NCBI GenBank assembly: GCA_002439755.1 | Contig: DJPH01000065.1 | Location: 1 to 21,488, forward strand | Reading direction: 5' to 3' | From: Prevotellaceae bacterium UBA6417 | Lineage (GTDB): Bacteria; Bacteroidota; Bacteroidia; Bacteroidales; Bacteroidaceae | DNA length: 21,488 nucleotides | Part shown: positions 1-7,729 of the stretch, piece by piece | Layout: every line of letters begins with the position of its first letter | Numbering within the stretch: position 1 is the first letter of the stretch | Translations under genes and position numbers: made by a program | Notes under the pieces: model-generated | Databases searched by the model: none | The model's input: only the letters and a program-made list of their open reading frames with translations | What the model was told of the DNA's origin: nothing

Positions 1-65
1 TTTCACTTAAGTAGGGACGACTCTGTAGGTTTCCTATTCTGAATGGAGTATGGGGCTGTGACGGC

Positions 66-875
66 CTATCGGGTCTGGTCTTTTCGCAGTTGCCAGAAGG
101 CTATGGCAGCGGCGGCAGCGACGTTGAGCGAATCAACACCATGGCTCATGGGTATGCGTGCCACGTAGTCGGCCTGGGCTATTGTTTCAGGCTTCAAGCC
201 GTAGCCTTCGCTTCCCATGACGATGGCTAAACGTGGTTCTGCGGTTAAGGCTGCATGGGTTATAGGTACAGAATGTTCGGTAAGCGCCATGGCCACGGTG
301 CGAAATCCTATTTTGTTGAGCGATGTCAGCGGAGTGTCGAGATAGGTCCAGGGGAGCAGGAAAACGGAACCCATGGACACGCGTACGGCTCTGCGGTTAA
401 GCGGGTCGCACGAGGTGGGAGTGAGCAGGGCTGCATCGATGCCGAGTGCTGCCGCCGAACGAAAAATGAGGCCTATATTGGTGGAGTCTACAACGTTGTC
501 GATAACGACAATGCGGCTGGCATTCTTGCAGGTTTCTTCAACAGACAGAGTGCGCGGCCGTCGCATGGCACACAATACGCCGCGCGTCAGTGTGTAGCCG
601 GTGAGCGATGCCAGCAGAGTTCTTTCGCCGGTATAGACTGGGATGTCTTTGCATGTGTCAATGATATCGGAGGCATCTCCGTGTATGTGCTTTTCTTCAC
701 ATAGCAGGGCCAGTGGCTCATAACCGGCTTGCAAGGCTGTGCGGATGACTTTGGGACTTTCTGCTATGAAGATGCCTTTATCCGGCTCTATGCGGCTGCG
801 CAGTTGGGCTTCGGTAAGACCGCTGAACATTTCTGTGCCGGGATGCGTAAGCGAGGCGATTTTGACGATGGGCAT
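66..875 (-). CDS. TrmH/SpoU-family RNA 2'-O-methyltransferase
   Basis: A 269-residue SPOUT-class methyltransferase that should transfer a methyl group from S-adenosylmethionine to a ribose 2'-OH of rRNA or tRNA. The three TrmH/SpoU motifs are visible: motif 1 around residues 127-145 (NVVDSTNIGLIFRSAAALG, with N133 and the catalytic-type R139), motif 2 at 218-227 (IVMGSEGYGL) and motif 3 at 241-261 (begins IPMSHGVDSLNVA). Motifs 2 and 3 form the knotted cofactor site. The N-terminal ~110 residues resemble the substrate-binding domain of the 23S rRNA Gm-methylases. The reading frame is open further upstream, but that part is low-complexity and overlaps the neighbouring gene in another frame, so the ATG at 873-875 is the likely start. 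It lies 20 bp behind the HXXEE gene and is probably cotranscribed with it. The exact RNA target cannot be told from sequence alone. Confidence 0.9.
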   Translation of the reverse strand: MPIVKIASLTHPGTEMFSGLTEAQLRSRIEPDKGIFIAESPKVIRTALQAGYEPLALLCEEKHIHGDASDIIDTCKDIPVYTGERTLLASLTGYTLTRGVLCAMRRPRTLSVEETCKNASRIVVIDNVVDSTNIGLIFRSAAALGIDAALLTPTSCDPLNRRAVRVSMGSVFLLPWTYLDTPLTSLNKIGFRTVAMALTEHSVPITHAALTAEPRLAIVMGSEGYGLKPETIAQADYVARIPMSHGVDSLNVAAAAAIAFWQLRKDQTR

Positions 876-895
876 GGGTGGGTGTATAGTTGGTT

Positions 896-1432
896 TTAAG
901 GTTTGTGAAACTTTCTTGCCAGGAATTTTGTTGTGAGCAGGACGGCATATCTGTTGATGACGGCAAGGCAGGTGCCTGTTATGGCAAGTGCGAGCAGATG
1001 GAGTGGGGTATATATGTTGAAGAATGTAGTGAGTATGCTGATGGAAAAGGGAAGTGTTATTAGGGCTGTGATAAGTCCGGGCAGGTATATGCGCAATATG
1101 GCGGCGTGGACGATGTGAAGTATCAAATGAAGGGAAAAGGCTATGAACAGCGCAGACCATAGTTGCATGGATACGGACGGCAACAAGCCCGCGAGAATGA
1201 GTGTCGTGATGATGAGAATGATGAATGATTTTTCAATAGCGGCAAAAGTCAGAGTTGCGGTGGAAAGTTTTGGAAAGTGGCTTGTTGCCTGTAAAAGAGC
1301 GGGAACGCATGAGTGCGGTTTCTCTGGGCTTTTGGACATACGGCGTCGTAGGGCTACGGCTTCTTCTGTTTCATGTAGAAAGAAAAGAATCAGAAACGGA
1401 AAAGCAACGTATAAAACGGATAGTGGGCTCAT
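896..1432 (-). CDS. HXXEE-domain integral membrane protein
   Basis: A 178-residue protein matching the HXXEE family of unknown function. The diagnostic signature is H20-E-T-E23-E24 at the end of the first hydrophobic segment. A second conserved block has histidines at 102, 106 and 109 followed by a YLPGL motif at 116-120. Hydrophobic stretches at about 5-19, 68-84, 91-110, 117-138 and 143-158 suggest four to five membrane spans. The frame stays open upstream into secA, but that part is not protein-like, and family members start just before the HxxEE segment, which supports the ATG at 1430-1432. The start lies about 14 bp downstream of a stem-loop with a U run that could end the secA transcript. 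Expression may therefore rely on readthrough or a promoter I cannot see. Conserved acidic and histidine residues within a membrane could bind metal or act catalytically, but no function is assigned. Confidence 0.8.
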   Translation of the reverse strand: MSPLSVLYVAFPFLILFFLHETEEAVALRRRMSKSPEKPHSCVPALLQATSHFPKLSTATLTFAAIEKSFIILIITTLILAGLLPSVSMQLWSALFIAFSLHLILHIVHAAILRIYLPGLITALITLPFSISILTTFFNIYTPLHLLALAITGTCLAVINRYAVLLTTKFLARKFHKP

Positions 1433-1445
1433 GAATGGGTTGTTG

Positions 1446-1497
1446 AAAAACTGCAAGCAGAAGTGCGACGCGGATGCGTTGCCTCCTGCTTGCAGTT
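1446..1497 (-). terminator. Probable Rho-independent terminator after secA
   Basis: A perfect 12-bp inverted repeat (AACTGCAAGCAG at 1449-1460 and CTGCTTGCAGTT at 1486-1497) encloses a 25-nt loop holding a smaller stem (ACGC 1468-1471 with GCGT 1476-1479). On the minus strand the stem is followed at once by a run of T residues (complement of 1446-1450), the usual arrangement for intrinsic termination. It lies 33 bp past the secA stop codon. The short U run and large loop suggest partial termination, which would fit expression of the next gene 14 bp downstream. Confidence 0.6.
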
Positions 1498-1529
1498 GGA
1501 ATGTTGACAGATAGGCAAGAGGTGCCGGC

Positions 1530-4500
1530 TTATACCAGCCCTCTGCCGTGACAGTTCTTGAATTTCTTGCCGCTGCCGCAAGGACATGGATCATTGCGCC
1601 CCGGCATTTTTTCGGCAACATAAGGCTGCGCCTTTTGTTGCTCGCGTGTGTCGTGGTGTGCTGCTGCCTGTTGGGCCGGGTCGGCCATGTCGTTGCGCGA
1701 TTCGCTGTATTGCGGACGTTTGGGCTGTGGCTCCGGTTCTGCTTCACGCACATCGGCTGCATCCTGCATAGGGATTTGTGCACGCATGAGGATGCTGGTG
1801 GTGCGGTTGTAGATTTTGCCAATCATCTGATCGAACAACTGTACGCTCTCAAGCTTAAAGATGACCAACGGGTCTTTCTGTTCGTAACTGGCGTTTTGTA
1901 CCGAATGTTTCAAATCGTCGAGTTCGCGCAGGTTTTCCTTCCATTCATCGTCTATGATGTGAAGCAAAATGGACTTTTCGAACTCTTTGACGAGCGATCG
2001 GCACTCGGTTTCGTAACATTCCTTGAGGTTGCAAGTGATGTTGTAGAGACGCTTGCCATCGGTGATGGGCACGGCAATGTTTTCGTAGACTTCTCCTTCT
2101 TTTTCGAATACTTGGCTGATTACGGGCATTGCAACTTCACGCATTCGGTCTGTACGGCGCTTGAGTCCCTCCATGGCGGCGGCAAAGGCCTTTTCATGAA
2201 GTTCTTCGCGCTTGTTCCCTTCTTCAAATTCCTTCTGAGTGAACGGAGGCTCCATGGCCAATATCTTCAGAAACTCTTCTTTGCAGCCTTCCCAGTCGTG
2301 TTTGTCGATGATATCGACGCAACGGTCCCAAATCATGTTGCTGATATCCATGCCAATGCGTTCTCCCATCAGGGCGTGGCGGCGTTTTTCATAGATAACG
2401 GTGCGTTGCTTGTTCATCACGTCATCGTATTCGAGCAGATGCTTGCGGATGCCGAAGTTGTTCTCTTCGACTTTCTTTTGGGCGCGTTCGATGGACTTGT
2501 TGATAATGGGCGATTCGATTACTTCGCCTTCTTTTACGCCGAAACGGTCCATGACTTTGGCAATGCGCTCGCTGGCAAACAGACGCATCAGGTTGTCTTC
2601 CAAAGAAACAAAGAATACAGACGAACCGGGGTCGCCCTGGCGGCCTGCACGTCCGCGCAGCTGGCGGTCTACACGACGGCTTTCGTGGCGCTCGGTACCG
2701 ATGATGGCCAAACCACCGGCTTTCTTGACTTCAGGCGAAAGCTTGATGTCAGTACCACGGCCGGCCATATTGGTGGCAATGGTAACGGTACTTGTCTGCC
2801 CGGCCTTGGCAACGATGTCGGCTTCCTTTTGATGAAGTTTTGCGTTCAATACATTGTGGGGTATCTTGCGCATTTGCAGCATCCTGCTCAAAGTTTCAGA
2901 AATTTCTACGCTGGTTGTTCCGACCAGAACGGGACGTCCCGCTTTTACCATCTTGTCTATTTCATCGATGACGGCATTGTATTTTTCGCGTTTCGTCTTG
3001 TAAACACGGTCGTTCATGTCTTTGCGTATAACGGGACGGTTGGTCGGGATCTCAACTACATCTAATTTGTAAATGTCCCATAATTCACCGGCTTCTGTTA
3101 TAGCGGTACCCGTCATACCGGCCAATTTATGATACATGCGGAAGTAGTTCTGCAAGGTAATCGTAGCGAATGTCTGTGTCGCAGCTTCGACCTTGACATG
3201 CTCCTTGGCTTCGACAGCTTGATGCAGACCGTCACTCCAGCGACGACCTTCCATGATACGTCCCGTTTGTTCGTCTACAATTTTAACCTCGCCGTCGATA
3301 ACAACATACTCATCGTCGCGGTTGAACATGGTATAAGCTTTGAGCAGTTGCAGGATGGTGTGGACACGCTCGCTTTTCACTGCATATTCTTGCAGGAATG
3401 CATCCTTTTTTTCTAAACGCTCCTCATCGGTGAGCGACTTGTCGTTTTCCAGCTGGGAAAGCTCGGTTGTTATATCTGGGAGAACGAAAAGCGTCGGGTT
3501 ATTGACTTGCTTGGCCAACCATTCATTGCCCTTATCGGTAAGGTCTACACTCTTTAGCTTTTCATCAACGACAAAATAAAGAGGACTGGTGGCCTCGGGC
3601 ATACGCTTATTGTTGTTCTCCATATAGATCTCTTCTGTATGGAGAAGGCCGGTCTTGATGCCGGGTTCGGAAAGGTATTTGATAAGTGCCTTGTTCTTTG
3701 GAAGAGCCTTATGGCTACGGAAGAGCTCAAGGAATCCCTGTTGCTGTTTTTCTTTATCGTCGGATTGTATCAGCTGCTTGGCTTCGGAAAGATAATTGGT
3801 GGCAAGCTTGCGTTGAACTTCATAGAGCTTTTCGATGAGCGGCTGATATTCTTCAAACATTTGGACATCGCCCTTTGGTACAGGACCGGATATAATTAAC
3901 GGCGTACGGGCATCGTCAATCAATACGGAGTCGACTTCGTCGACGATGGCGTAATTGTGGGCGCGCTGTACAAGGTCTTTCGGACTGATGGCCATGTTGT
4001 CGCGCAAATAGTCAAAACCAAACTCGTTGTTTGTACCGAAAGTTATATCTGCACGGTAAGCTCGACGGCGTGCCTCGCTGTTGGGCTGATGCTTGTCGAT
4101 GCAGTCTACACTCAGGCCGTTAAACATGTAAAGCGGCCCCATCCATTCCGAGTCGCGCTTTGCAAGATAATCATTGACAGTCACGACATGTACGCCATTT
4201 CCGGTGAGAGCGTTTAGGAATACAGGAAGAGTTGCGACCAAAGTCTTTCCTTCACCGGTTGCCATTTCGGCAATTTTTCCTTTATGGAGAACAACACCAC
4301 CGAACAGCTGCACATCATAATGTACCATGTTCCATTCCATATCGTTTCCGCCGGCTATCCAGTGATTATGATAGATGGCTTTATCGCCTTCAATAGTAAC
4401 AAAATCGTGCGTGGCGGCTAAAGCGCGATCAAAGTCGTTGGCAGTGACAATAACATCTTTTCCGCTGGCAAAGCGGCGTGCCGTACTCTTCATGATAGCG

Positions 4501-4832
4501 AAAGCATCATACATGATTTTGTCAAGTTCGTCTTCAAAGCGCTGGAGTACTTCTTTTTCCAATTTGTCAATATGGTTGAAGACGCTTTCGCGATCTTCTA
4601 ATGGAAGAGTCTCTACTTTTTCCTTTAGCTTGTTTATCTCTTCGCGCAAATCATCGGCTGAATGCTGTACTTGCTGTTGTAATTCTTTCGTTTTGGCACG
4701 CAGTGCATCATTGTCTAATTTGTCAATGATTTCGTAGGCCTGCTTTATCTTCTCCACATGGGGTTGGATTTCTTTCATATCCCGGGTGGATTTGTTGCCA
4801 AACATTTTACTTAATATCTTGTTTATATCCAT
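1530..4832 (-). CDS. secA: Preprotein translocase ATPase SecA
   Basis: A 1100-residue SecA, the motor ATPase that pushes unfolded preproteins through SecYEG. Nucleotide-binding domain 1 carries Walker A at 190-197 (MATGEGKT) and a DEAD-type DEVD at 298-301. NBD2 carries the helicase motif TNMAGRGTDIKL and the arginine-finger region GRAGRQGDPGSS. The preprotein-crosslinking domain, helical scaffold and wing domains follow. The C-terminus is a SEC-C zinc-binding tail (C1083, C1085, C1094, H1095) that in other bacteria contacts SecB and phospholipid. It is about 200 residues longer than E. coli SecA. Extra length is seen near the N-terminus (a charged coiled-coil-like stretch at about 40-105) and within the crosslinking region, as is usual for Bacteroidetes. 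The ATG at 4830-4832 gives the standard MDINKILSKMFG start. It lies 45 bp behind the PafA-like gene with no TAnnTTTG promoter in the gap, so it is probably the last gene of that operon. Confidence 0.98.
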   Translation of the reverse strand: MDINKILSKMFGNKSTRDMKEIQPHVEKIKQAYEIIDKLDNDALRAKTKELQQQVQHSADDLREEINKLKEKVETLPLEDRESVFNHIDKLEKEVLQRFEDELDKIMYDAFAIMKSTARRFASGKDVIVTANDFDRALAATHDFVTIEGDKAIYHNHWIAGGNDMEWNMVHYDVQLFGGVVLHKGKIAEMATGEGKTLVATLPVFLNALTGNGVHVVTVNDYLAKRDSEWMGPLYMFNGLSVDCIDKHQPNSEARRRAYRADITFGTNNEFGFDYLRDNMAISPKDLVQRAHNYAIVDEVDSVLIDDARTPLIISGPVPKGDVQMFEEYQPLIEKLYEVQRKLATNYLSEAKQLIQSDDKEKQQQGFLELFRSHKALPKNKALIKYLSEPGIKTGLLHTEEIYMENNNKRMPEATSPLYFVVDEKLKSVDLTDKGNEWLAKQVNNPTLFVLPDITTELSQLENDKSLTDEERLEKKDAFLQEYAVKSERVHTILQLLKAYTMFNRDDEYVVIDGEVKIVDEQTGRIMEGRRWSDGLHQAVEAKEHVKVEAATQTFATITLQNYFRMYHKLAGMTGTAITEAGELWDIYKLDVVEIPTNRPVIRKDMNDRVYKTKREKYNAVIDEIDKMVKAGRPVLVGTTSVEISETLSRMLQMRKIPHNVLNAKLHQKEADIVAKAGQTSTVTIATNMAGRGTDIKLSPEVKKAGGLAIIGTERHESRRVDRQLRGRAGRQGDPGSSVFFVSLEDNLMRLFASERIAKVMDRFGVKEGEVIESPIINKSIERAQKKVEENNFGIRKHLLEYDDVMNKQRTVIYEKRRHALMGERIGMDISNMIWDRCVDIIDKHDWEGCKEEFLKILAMEPPFTQKEFEEGNKREELHEKAFAAAMEGLKRRTDRMREVAMPVISQVFEKEGEVYENIAVPITDGKRLYNITCNLKECYETECRSLVKEFEKSILLHIIDDEWKENLRELDDLKHSVQNASYEQKDPLVIFKLESVQLFDQMIGKIYNRTTSILMRAQIPMQDAADVREAEPEPQPKRPQYSESRNDMADPAQQAAAHHDTREQQKAQPYVAEKMPGRNDPCPCGSGKKFKNCHGRGLV

Positions 4833-4877
4833 TGTTTCTTTTGTTTCTGATTTATAATATATGTGATGGTGTTTTTT

Positions 4878-6464
4878 TTAGTTGCTGAAACCGGTCAGTG
4901 CGGCTGTGGTGCAAGCATTTGGCGCGCGTATGCGCATTACTTGCGACAAGGTCGGTGCAATGCAGTCAGTGGTTACAGGAGTATCAATACTCTCGGCCGT
5001 TACGTTGGCACCGAGAAAGAAGATCGGAAACGGGAAGTAAGAGTCGCGTATCATGATATCTTCTTTAGTCTCTTCGTTTACCAAGTGCCATCCCGGTGCT
5101 ACTTGAATGAGTATATCGCCTGAGCATTTTGGGTTATAGCTGTTGCGAATACGACTGATGCCCGGTGTCCAAGCTCCTAATAGTAGCCGTTGTGATGTAT
5201 ATACGTCTTTTACGCCGGCGGATTGTAGCAAAAGCTCTTGGCAACGTTCCAATACGTCAGCCATGCTGAGCTGTTTTGTTTCCAATAGCTTGTGGTTCAA
5301 GTATAGCTCGTCGCCGTAGATAGCTTCAATGTATTGTCCTTGGCCGTACAAGGCCATTAGATACATATTGAGTAGTCCGGATGTGCGGTTAATATAGAAT
5401 GTTCCAGTCGGTACGCGATACTTTGCCAAGTCGGCCGTTTCGTTGTCGGTGTACCCTGTTGAGGTGACGACAAATAGGGCGTTGCCTGTCCCTACTTTGC
5501 TCTCAACGGCCTGGAACAAGCTTCCTAAGGCTTTGTCTAAGCGCAAGTATGTATCTTGCATTTCCATTGGAAATTCACTGACAGACTGGTGCTCATAGTT
5601 TCCTGCGTAGTAGGTGATTGAAAGGTAGTCGGTGATATTATCGTTTCCAATTCCGGAAGTATTGACGCACTCTGTAACAAATTTCGTTACATATTCATTG
5701 ACAAGACCGCTAGTTGCGAATGCCGCGAAGCGATGGTCGCCTTTGAATTTGTACTTGAAGGGAGATTTCATGCCGCCAGAAAGGAAGTAACTGAAGTTGC
5801 CACTTAATTCTGACAAAGGCGTCCATTCATTATTGTCAAGGTAGTTGTTAAGATCGTTTTTGCGATCTGCAATAGAAACCCAGGAGGGAAGTGGCCCGTA
5901 ATAGGAGGTGCTGCACCACCGTCCCGTTAGTGGGTTGATCCAAAAGGCACCGTCTGCGGCATGGCCTGCGCCTAATATGGCTGCGTCCCGAAAGGGGGAA
6001 ATGGCGTATACGATAGCTTTTCCTTCTGTGCCGACTTTCAACTCATCTCCCAATGTCGAAACACTGAGGAATTTTGGTGATGATTTTTCTCCGGTCAGGT
6101 TTCCTTCGTATTGTGTGTCTTCAACACAAAACACCGGGCGTAGTGTCTTACGGTCGAGCCAAGTATCATTGACTATCCCGTGATTGTATGGTACGGTTCC
6201 AGTTGCAATCGTTGCTACGCATGCGGCGCGGTTAAGCCGGCTTTGCGGATATTCGGCATGTGTATATACGCGTCCTTCCTTTAAAAGGCGTTTGAATCCG
6301 TCCTGACCGTAAATAGGAAGAAATGCGTTCATGTAATCTGAGCGAAGGCGGTCAATGGTTATGTTTACAACCACTTTCGGAATAGATTGTATCTCTTGTG
6401 CTTCAACCGTAGCCAGTGCCATGGCTGCTATCAAGGGTGGAAGTATGTAATATATTCTTTTCAT
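4878..6464 (-). CDS. PafA-like alkaline-phosphatase-fold protein, predicted inactive
   Basis: A 528-residue exported protein of the alkaline phosphatase/phosphodiesterase superfamily. A signal peptide (1-22, ending VEAQ) is followed by ITIDRLRSDYM at 35-45, the TGT-P-HGI-ND block at 88-100, the VSTLGDELK and GAGHAADGAFW blocks at 135-175, and a C-terminal SGDILIQVAPGW/TDCIAPTLSQVM region. These align with Chryseobacterium-type PafA. The first metal-ligand aspartate (D38) is present. The nucleophile Thr position is occupied by Arg79, in SRLNRAACVAT instead of the usual TGPGHAS. The D-x-x-x-H pair becomes N289-YEHQ, the D-H pair becomes STGY at 335-338, and the last His becomes Tyr476 (RDSYFP). 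I infer that it cannot bind zinc or form the phospho-enzyme and acts as a binding or scaffolding protein. Its start overlaps the lnb stop by 4 bp (ATGA), indicating translational coupling, and secA follows 45 bp later. Confidence 0.85.
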   Translation of the reverse strand: MKRIYYILPPLIAAMALATVEAQEIQSIPKVVVNITIDRLRSDYMNAFLPIYGQDGFKRLLKEGRVYTHAEYPQSRLNRAACVATIATGTVPYNHGIVNDTWLDRKTLRPVFCVEDTQYEGNLTGEKSSPKFLSVSTLGDELKVGTEGKAIVYAISPFRDAAILGAGHAADGAFWINPLTGRWCSTSYYGPLPSWVSIADRKNDLNNYLDNNEWTPLSELSGNFSYFLSGGMKSPFKYKFKGDHRFAAFATSGLVNEYVTKFVTECVNTSGIGNDNITDYLSITYYAGNYEHQSVSEFPMEMQDTYLRLDKALGSLFQAVESKVGTGNALFVVTSTGYTDNETADLAKYRVPTGTFYINRTSGLLNMYLMALYGQGQYIEAIYGDELYLNHKLLETKQLSMADVLERCQELLLQSAGVKDVYTSQRLLLGAWTPGISRIRNSYNPKCSGDILIQVAPGWHLVNEETKEDIMIRDSYFPFPIFFLGANVTAESIDTPVTTDCIAPTLSQVMRIRAPNACTTAALTGFSN

Positions 6465-7723
6465 CCGATAGAATGTGATTGCTGTTTTTTTCTTTTCTTT
6501 TTGTATGTAGATGAACTAATTGCCAAATAGTTCCCGCTTCTGGTTAGCAGACAAAATGCCAACAGGATAGTTTCAATGTCAATTTTTTGTGGAATAAATG
6601 GAATGGCCATGATAAATAATAAGACCCACCAAAATGCAATAGTGTGATACCAACTTTTTGTACAATTCCTTTCGGCTTTTATTATATAGAAGAGAAATAA
6701 AAGTGGCAATGGGTTGAAGAGCAAAATCAGCCAGTTGCTGTTCACTGTGGGGTGAGCAGAGAAGAAAAATAAAAATGCGATGATACAGCCTGTAAGGCCT
6801 TGGCCAATTAATAAGATAAGGTCATATCCCCACAAGATTCTGCACGGGTGCCTGTGCTCCCATATGCAAATGCAAATTGTGAGCAGACACAGGAATATCG
6901 CACAAGTTTTCGGTGTCAATGGAAAACCTGTTTTTTGAATTGCAGGATGTTCGGTTACCAGTTCATTGCTGCTTGAAACCAAAGCTTCCATTTGACCGTT
7001 TATGCAAGTGCGTGCGGTGCTGATGTTTTGCTCTAAATAAAACGGAGCAAATTCTTGGGCTTCTCTTGATGCGCTTTTGTCAGCTTCAGCTCCCAATAGC
7101 AAATCTTGACTGAAGCGTGACCATGGATGTCCTTTGCAATACTCATGTACGATGTCGCGTAATGATTGTGTCTTTACCGGTAAGGTATAGATTATATTGC
7201 TATCTAAGCATGCTTCTATCTGATCTCTTACTTTGGTGGCGCAATTGTTATAGAAAAAGTTATATTGGTATGTCCGGTTTTCTGGTTCGCAATTGGCTAT
7301 TAGCGCCTTAAAAAGGCGATGTGTTTCACCTTGGCTTAAATTGAGAACCATTTCTCTTACGCCTCGTCCCTGTTCTGCATAATATGCCAGAAATTCTGCT
7401 GTATAAGTGGCTCCTACTTCATATTGGCAATCGCCTTTTATGAAACGCCATACAAAGCCGGGTGTATTGAAAGAGAATAATCCGTAATTGAAAACATAGT
7501 CTTCATTTTTTGTGAAGTTTTGTATGCGAAGTGCCGTGTGTCCGTAATATTCGTATATATTCTGCCCTGGTGAGCAGGTCAGTAGGCTCGCCTTCAAGCT
7601 GTCGTTTGAGTTGCTTTCTGCATCGTCTGTTTTCCCAATGGCCGATACAGGAAGAAACATCAGTTCCAGAAACAGGAATATTGCCGATATAATATTGAAA
7701 TGTAATCGTAGATACGGTTTCAC
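6461..7723 (-). CDS. lnb: Lnb-type (DUF4105) lipoprotein N-acyltransferase
   Basis: A 420-residue inner-membrane protein with a periplasmic DUF4105/Lnb N-terminal domain. Family knowledge: an Lnb of this type in Bacteroides was shown to N-acylate lipoproteins, completing triacylation in place of the absent Lnt. An N-terminal hydrophobic segment (8-26) is followed by the domain at about 45-200, with EYYGHTALRI (H62) and FFYNNCATKVRD (C161). The His and Cys are the likely catalytic pair of a papain-like fold; this pairing is my inference. The C-terminal part has hydrophobic spans at about 273-288, 300-322, 330-349 and 361-377, plus a shorter one at 385-394, and ends in a basic tail (KKKRKKQQ). 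It is 6 bp behind the metallophosphoesterase gene and overlaps the PafA-like gene by 4 bp, so all three are probably one transcript. The symbol rests on family resemblance and gene context. Confidence 0.82.
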   Translation of the reverse strand: MKPYLRLHFNIISAIFLFLELMFLPVSAIGKTDDAESNSNDSLKASLLTCSPGQNIYEYYGHTALRIQNFTKNEDYVFNYGLFSFNTPGFVWRFIKGDCQYEVGATYTAEFLAYYAEQGRGVREMVLNLSQGETHRLFKALIANCEPENRTYQYNFFYNNCATKVRDQIEACLDSNIIYTLPVKTQSLRDIVHEYCKGHPWSRFSQDLLLGAEADKSASREAQEFAPFYLEQNISTARTCINGQMEALVSSSNELVTEHPAIQKTGFPLTPKTCAIFLCLLTICICIWEHRHPCRILWGYDLILLIGQGLTGCIIAFLFFFSAHPTVNSNWLILLFNPLPLLFLFYIIKAERNCTKSWYHTIAFWWVLLFIMAIPFIPQKIDIETILLAFCLLTRSGNYLAISSSTYKKKRKKQQSHSIG

Positions 7724-7729
7724 TCTATG

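Noticed and set aside
1..65. Possible terminator or gene end at the left edge
   Set aside because: I see no stem with a U run and no coding frame long enough to support a feature in these 65 bases.
876..1160. Upstream extension of the TrmH-family frame by 95 residues
   Set aside because: The extra part is His/Pro/Thr-rich, overlaps the HXXEE gene in another frame and has no family counterpart; the ATG at 875 gives a normal start.
1548..3065. Long plus-strand open frame (505 codons) antisense to secA
   Set aside because: It lies fully inside secA, whose motifs are unmistakable. The translated product has no recognisable domain and mirrors secA codon bias.
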